A stretch of 8,908 nt of DNA from CAG-841 sp963614875 (GTDB lineage Bacteria; Bacillota; Clostridia; Oscillospirales; CAG-272). The DNA lies in the NCBI GenBank assembly GCA_963614875.1, contig CAVEFC010000045.1, positions 1-8,908 of the forward strand. The letters run 5' to 3'. The notes below the pieces were generated by a model. The model saw only the letters and a list, made by a program, of their open reading frames with translations, made no database searches and was not told the origin of the DNA. This document shows, piece by piece, positions 6,017 through 8,908 of this stretch (positions are counted from its first letter, which is position 1; the number at the start of each line of letters is the position of its first letter). Made by a program: the position numbers and the translations under genes.

Positions 6017-7225
6017 TTATTTTGTGTAACCGGCTATTATCGAAGCCGGCAGATTTTCCGCAACGAACGCGCTCGCCTTCGCCATGGCTTTCGCTTTTTC
6101 AAGCGTTTCCGGCAGTTTTTCGTAATGTGATGTTATTTCGCTCGGCGCGGTATAAAGATTTATATCCGCCGCCGGAGGCAATGTCATATTGTTTTTCACT
6201 CCGTCAAGTCCCGCCCGTATAAGCAGTGTGAACGCAAGATAAGGATTGCACAGCGGATCCGGAGAGCGAAGCTCTGCGCGACGGTATTCTCCGCGTGCCG
6301 CGGGAATACGGATAAGCTGCGAACGGTTTTCTCCCGACCACGAAATATATTTCGGCGCTTTGTTTGAACCGAAGCGTCTGTATGAGCTTTCCGCAATGTT
6401 GAGAAACGCCGTGATTTCGCCCGTATGGGCAAGTATTCCGGCGATGACCTGAGGCATAATGTCTGCGCCGTCATCTCTTTTCGCGGAAAAGTTTATATGC
6501 ATACCGTTTCCGGCTTTGTTTTCAATCGGCTTCGGAGAAAAATCCGCATAAAGACCGCCCCTTGCCGCGACCGCAAGCACTACCGAACGGAACGTAAGCG
6601 CGTCGTCAGCCGCCGTTATCGCGTGCGAATAGCAGAAATCTATCTCGTTCTGCCCGGGGCCCTCCTCGTGATGCGAGCTTTCGGGATTTATACCCATACG
6701 TTCAAGCGTAAGACATATTTCGCGGCGGACGTTTTCTCCCTTGTCCTCGGGGGCAACGTCCATATAGCCGGCATTGTCGTAAGGAATATCGGTCGGCTCT
6801 CCGTTTTCGTCGCACCGGAAAAGATAAAATTCCATCTCCGAGCCGAACGCAAAGCTTATGCCTTCCTTTTCCGCATCCTCCGACGCTTTTCTGAGAAGCG
6901 CTCTCGTATCGGCTTCAAAGGGCGCCCCGTCGGGATATGTCACCGAGCAGAACATCCGCACGACCTTTCCGTGCTCCGGCCGCCACGGCAGAACGCAGAG
7001 CGTCGATGTATCGGGATGAAGAAAAAGATCGGAATGAACCTCTCCTCCGAAGCCGTCTATTGCCGAAGCGTCTATGGCTATGCCGTATTCAAACGCCCTG
7101 TCAAGCTCGCTCGGCATTACGGATATGTTTTTCTGCCTGCCGTAAATGTCGCAGAAAGCCATTCTTATGAATTTGACGTCCTCCTCCGCAACAAACTGAA
7201 TAACTTCTTCCCTTGAATATTTCAT
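6017..7225 (-). CDS. glnA: Type I glutamine synthetase
   Basis: This enzyme makes glutamine from glutamate, ammonia and ATP in the cytoplasm. The 402 residues contain the N-terminal beta-grasp part (residues 15-95) and the catalytic domain with the family signatures: FGSEMEF (metal ligands Glu130 and Glu132), HHEEGPGQNEIDF (185-197), GNGMHINFS (His243), NRSQLIRIP (300-308) and RRAELRSPDP (Arg320). There is no beta-type insertion or adenylylation-site tyrosine motif, so it belongs with the short alpha group. It is shorter than the usual 440 or so residues because it ends at LPASIIAGYTK, without the usual C-terminal tail of about 30-40 residues that ends in a VxxWE-like motif. The ATG at 7225 is preceded by GGCGG 10-11 bases upstream; a TTG at 7264 lies within the leader hairpin and is rejected. 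It forms an operon with the ANTAR gene. Confidence 0.93.
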   Translation of the reverse strand: MKYSREEVIQFVAEEDVKFIRMAFCDIYGRQKNISVMPSELDRAFEYGIAIDASAIDGFGGEVHSDLFLHPDTSTLCVLPWRPEHGKVVRMFCSVTYPDGAPFEADTRALLRKASEDAEKEGISFAFGSEMEFYLFRCDENGEPTDIPYDNAGYMDVAPEDKGENVRREICLTLERMGINPESSHHEEGPGQNEIDFCYSHAITAADDALTFRSVVLAVAARGGLYADFSPKPIENKAGNGMHINFSAKRDDGADIMPQVIAGILAHTGEITAFLNIAESSYRRFGSNKAPKYISWSGENRSQLIRIPAARGEYRRAELRSPDPLCNPYLAFTLLIRAGLDGVKNNMTLPPAADINLYTAPSEITSHYEKLPETLEKAKAMAKASAFVAENLPASIIAGYTK

Positions 7226-7254
7226 AAACGTTCTACCGCCTTTCTCAGAAATGC

Positions 7255-7326
7255 AAAAAAGCAAGGGGATTCATTCAAAACAAGGAACCGATTTTTCCTT
7301 ACGCAAATGAATTCCTTTGCTTTTTT
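7255..7326 (-). terminator. Attenuator-like hairpin in the glnA leader
   Basis: In the minus-strand transcript 7326-7306 pairs with 7275-7255 at 19 of 21 positions, enclosing a small hairpin AAGGAA/TTCCTT (7300-7282). The 3' arm ends in six Ts (7260-7255), about 30 bases before the start codon. A competing small hairpin, GCAAA/TTTGC (7320-7303), uses the 5' arm, so the two are mutually exclusive. This has the form of a leader terminator with an antiterminator, but I see no clear ANTAR hexaloop in it. Confidence 0.6.
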
Positions 7327-7334
7327 GATGATAT

Positions 7335-7364
7335 ATAATATCACATACGGGGTTTTGTTGTCAA
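7335..7364 (-). promoter_or_regulatory. Promoter of the glnA-ANTAR operon
   Basis: On the minus strand TTGACA (7359-7364) is followed after 18 bases by TATTAT (7335-7340). The predicted start near 7328 places the whole leader hairpin (7326-7255) at the 5' end of the mRNA. Confidence 0.72.
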
Positions 7365-7375
7365 TCGCTTTTTCG

Positions 7376-7398
7376 GTCAAAAAATGAATTTTTTTGAC
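7376..7398. promoter_or_regulatory. Inverted repeat between the divergent glutamine synthetase promoters
   Basis: GTCAAAAAA (7376-7384) and TTTTTTGAC (7390-7398) are 9-base arms around TGAAT. It lies between the two -35 elements, 11 bases beyond that of glnA and 8 bases before that of glnN. It does not fit the GlnR consensus (TGTNAN7TNACA). It may be an operator for both genes or simply phased A-tract DNA. Confidence 0.4.
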
Positions 7399-7406
7399 AA
7401 AAGGTC

Positions 7407-7435
7407 TTGACAAACGCAAAAGCTTCGTATATAAT
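7407..7435 (+). promoter_or_regulatory. Consensus sigma-A promoter of glnN
   Basis: TTGACA (7407-7412), exactly 17 bases, then TATAAT (7430-7435): both hexamers are perfect. A promoter this strong with a long leader fits control after initiation, by attenuation. Confidence 0.9.
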
Positions 7436-7444
7436 ATCGCCCAT

Positions 7445-7462
7445 AAAGGCAATGGCGTCTTT
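7445..7462 (+). promoter_or_regulatory. ANTAR-type hexaloop hairpin 1 in the glnN leader
   Basis: AAAGGC (7445-7450) pairs with GTCTTT (7457-7462), one G-U included, leaving the six-base loop AATGGC. The loop has A at position 1 and G at position 4, the two bases conserved in ANTAR target loops. It lies within a few bases of the predicted transcript start and overlaps the 5' arm of the first terminator, so only one of the two can form. Confidence 0.68.
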
Positions 7463-7494
7463 GAGATATGCTCTCATCGGCGCATTTTTTGTTT
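7451..7494 (+). terminator. First leader terminator of glnN
   Basis: AATG(G)CGTC (7451-7459) pairs with GGCGCATT (7479-7486) with one bulged G, enclosing TGAGA/TCTCA (7462-7466 with 7472-7476). A run of six Ts (7485-7490) and GTTTT follow. Its 5' arm is the loop and 3' arm of hexaloop hairpin 1. Confidence 0.62.
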
Positions 7495-7505
7495 TAAGAA
7501 ATCAC

Positions 7506-7567
7506 ACAGCGAGGCAACGGCGTCCCGATATAAAGCGGATGCCTTTCCCTCGCTGTTTTAATTTTTT
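7506..7567 (+). terminator. Second leader terminator of glnN
   Basis: ACAGCGAGG (7506-7514) pairs perfectly with CCTCGCTGT (7548-7556), above which GGCGTCC (7519-7525) pairs with GGATGCC (7537-7543). TTTAATTTTTT follows at 7557-7567. The T-tract ends just before the glnN ribosome site (GGAGG, 7569-7573), so this is the last barrier before the coding region. Confidence 0.75.
7510..7527 (+). promoter_or_regulatory. ANTAR-type hexaloop hairpin 2 in the glnN leader
   Basis: CGAGGC (7510-7515) pairs with GTCCCG (7522-7527), with one A-C mismatch and one G-U pair, leaving the loop AACGGC, again with A1 and G4. The core GGCAAYGGCGTC is shared with hairpin 1 (7448-7459), 65 bases upstream. It uses the 5' arm of the second terminator, so the two folds are exclusive. 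Confidence 0.65.
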
Positions 7568-7582
7568 CGGAGGATTTTTATT

Positions 7583-8908
7583 ATGAACACCGTGTCAGAT
7601 TATTTCGGCAGTCTTGTTTTTGACGACAGAGTAATGAAAGCCAGACTTCCGCTTCCCGTTTACCGCTCTCTCAAAAAGACGATAGACGAGGGCGCTCGCC
7701 TCGACAGCGAGGTTGCAAGCGCCGTAGCCGACGCAATGAAGGATTGGGCAGTGGAGCACGGAGCCACTCACTTTACGCATTGGTTTCAGCCGCTCACCGG
7801 AATAACGGCTGAAAAGCACGACAGCTTTATCACACCCTCGCCCGACGGCGGCGTCATTATGGAATTCTCCGGCAAGGAGCTTATCAAAGGCGAGCCCGAC
7901 GCATCGTCGTTTCCCTCAGGCGGACTTCGCGCAACGTTTGAAGCGCGCGGATATACCGCTTGGGATCCGACCTCATACGCCTTTATAAAGGACAAAACGC
8001 TTTGTATTCCCACGGCGTTCTGCTCCTATGGGGGCGAAGCGCTCGACAAGAAAACTCCCCTGCTCCGCTCGATGCAGGCATTGAACAAGCAGGCGCTGAG
8101 AATTCTCCGCCTTTTCGGAAACACCGATGTAAAGTGCGTCCGCACCTCCGTCGGTCCCGAGCAGGAATACTTCCTTGTTGACAAGGAAATGTATGAAAAA
8201 CGTCACGACCTTGTTTTCTGCGGAAGAACGCTTTTCGGCGCAAAGCCTCCGAAGGGACAGGAGCTTGACGACCATTATTTCGGCGTCATAAAGCCGCGCG
8301 TCGCCGCATATATGGCTGATCTCAACGAGGAGCTGTGGAAGCTCGGCGTGCTTGCGAAAACCGAGCATAACGAGGTTGCTCCCGCTCAGCACGAGCTTGC
8401 CCCCATATACACAACGACAAATATCGCAACCGACCACAACCAGCTGACAATGGAAATTATGCAGAAGGTAGCGTCCCGTCACGGACTTGTATGCCTGCTG
8501 CACGAAAAGCCCTTTGCGGGCGTTAACGGCTCCGGCAAGCACAACAACTGGTCGATGGCAACGGATACCGGCGTAAACCTTCTCACTCCGGGCGAAACGC
8601 CTTATGAAAACGCTCAGTTCCTGCTTTTCCTGTGCGCCGTGATAAAAGCGGTGGACGATTATCAGGATTTGCTCCGTCTTTCCGTTGCGACAGCGGGCAA
8701 CGACCACAGGCTCGGCGCAAACGAAGCGCCTCCCGCCGTTGTTTCGATGTTTCTGGGCGACGAGCTTACAGCCGTCCTCGACGCGATAGAAAGCGAAACT
8801 CCGTACAGCGCGGCAGAAAAAACGGTTATGAGGCTCGGCGTTCACGTTCTTCCCAAGTTCACGCGCGACACCACCGACCGAAACCGCACCTCGCCCTTTG
8901 CCTTCACC
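7583..8908 (+). CDS. glnN: Type III glutamine synthetase (partial, C-terminus outside the window)
   Basis: The first 442 residues of an enzyme usually about 700 long are present. It carries out the same ATP-dependent amidation of glutamate as glnA but forms the separate GSIII family. Visible signatures are VGPEQEYFLVD (Glu193 and Glu195 as probable metal ligands), HNEVAPAQHELAPIY, and HEKPFAGVNGSGKHNNWS (307-324). The N-terminal DYFGSLVFDDRVMKARLP is typical of the family. The ATG at 7583 has a GGAGG ribosome site 9 bases upstream. It is transcribed away from glnA under its own consensus promoter and a leader with two hexaloop hairpins and two terminators, so expression is probably switched on by the neighbouring ANTAR protein when nitrogen is short. 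Confidence 0.95.
   Translation, partial: MNTVSDYFGSLVFDDRVMKARLPLPVYRSLKKTIDEGARLDSEVASAVADAMKDWAVEHGATHFTHWFQPLTGITAEKHDSFITPSPDGGVIMEFSGKELIKGEPDASSFPSGGLRATFEARGYTAWDPTSYAFIKDKTLCIPTAFCSYGGEALDKKTPLLRSMQALNKQALRILRLFGNTDVKCVRTSVGPEQEYFLVDKEMYEKRHDLVFCGRTLFGAKPPKGQELDDHYFGVIKPRVAAYMADLNEELWKLGVLAKTEHNEVAPAQHELAPIYTTTNIATDHNQLTMEIMQKVASRHGLVCLLHEKPFAGVNGSGKHNNWSMATDTGVNLLTPGETPYENAQFLLFLCAVIKAVDDYQDLLRLSVATAGNDHRLGANEAPPAVVSMFLGDELTAVLDAIESETPYSAAEKTVMRLGVHVLPKFTRDTTDRNRTSPFAFT

Noticed and set aside
6425..7216. A 263-codon plus-strand frame opposite glnA
   Set aside because: It is a shadow of the conserved glutamine synthetase frame, with a basic, domain-free composition.
7973..8845. A 290-codon minus-strand frame opposite glnN
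   Set aside because: The other strand encodes unmistakable type III glutamine synthetase motifs throughout; this frame has no ribosome site or recognisable domain.

Overview
The window looks like chromosomal DNA from a low-to-mid GC Firmicute of the class Clostridia, probably a gut Oscillospiraceae- or Christensenellales-type lineage. This is inferred from three things: strong sigma-A promoters (TTGACA/TATAAT with 17-base spacers) and AGGAGG ribosome sites; a BspA-like leucine-rich-repeat protein with a threonine-rich spacer; and a type I glutamine synthetase followed by an ANTAR regulator and divergent from a type III glutamine synthetase. No transposase, integrase, tRNA, rRNA or CRISPR array is visible.

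Left block (1-2662, minus strand): a tightly overlapping operon. It reads XRE-type DNA-binding protein (2203-2571), then a membrane protein with an SPFH-like cytoplasmic part, one membrane helix, a Thr-rich spacer and BspA-like repeats outside the cell (735-2210), then a zinc-ribbon/trypsin-like serine protease that leaves the window at base 1. The promoter is near consensus and is covered by three copies of CGTTTACA spaced exactly 20 bases apart, which suggests autoregulation by the XRE protein.

Middle block (2663-5400): an 806-base gap (2572-3377) with no credible protein gene holds a tandem 21-base repeat, a promoter, a probable structured non-coding RNA closed by a 15-bp stem with a possible pseudoknot, and a strong terminator. 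A second promoter with an overlapping palindrome and a foldable leader then drives an MFS transporter of the organophosphate:phosphate antiporter type (3378-4610). Two hairpins follow, and then a convergent small lipoprotein gene (4789-5253, minus) with its own promoter.

Right block (5401-8908): a nitrogen-assimilation locus. A type I glutamine synthetase (6017-7225) and an ANTAR regulator with a degenerate receiver domain (5401-5985) form a minus-strand operon. Divergently, a type III glutamine synthetase (glnN, from 7583) runs off the right end. The intergenic region holds two divergent promoters, a palindrome between them, a terminator-like hairpin in the glnA leader, and two tandem terminators in the glnN leader. 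Each of those two is overlapped by a hairpin whose six-base loop has A at position 1 and G at position 4, the hallmark of ANTAR binding sites. The likely model is that the ANTAR protein releases attenuation of glnN; the duplicated hairpin/terminator layout is unusual.
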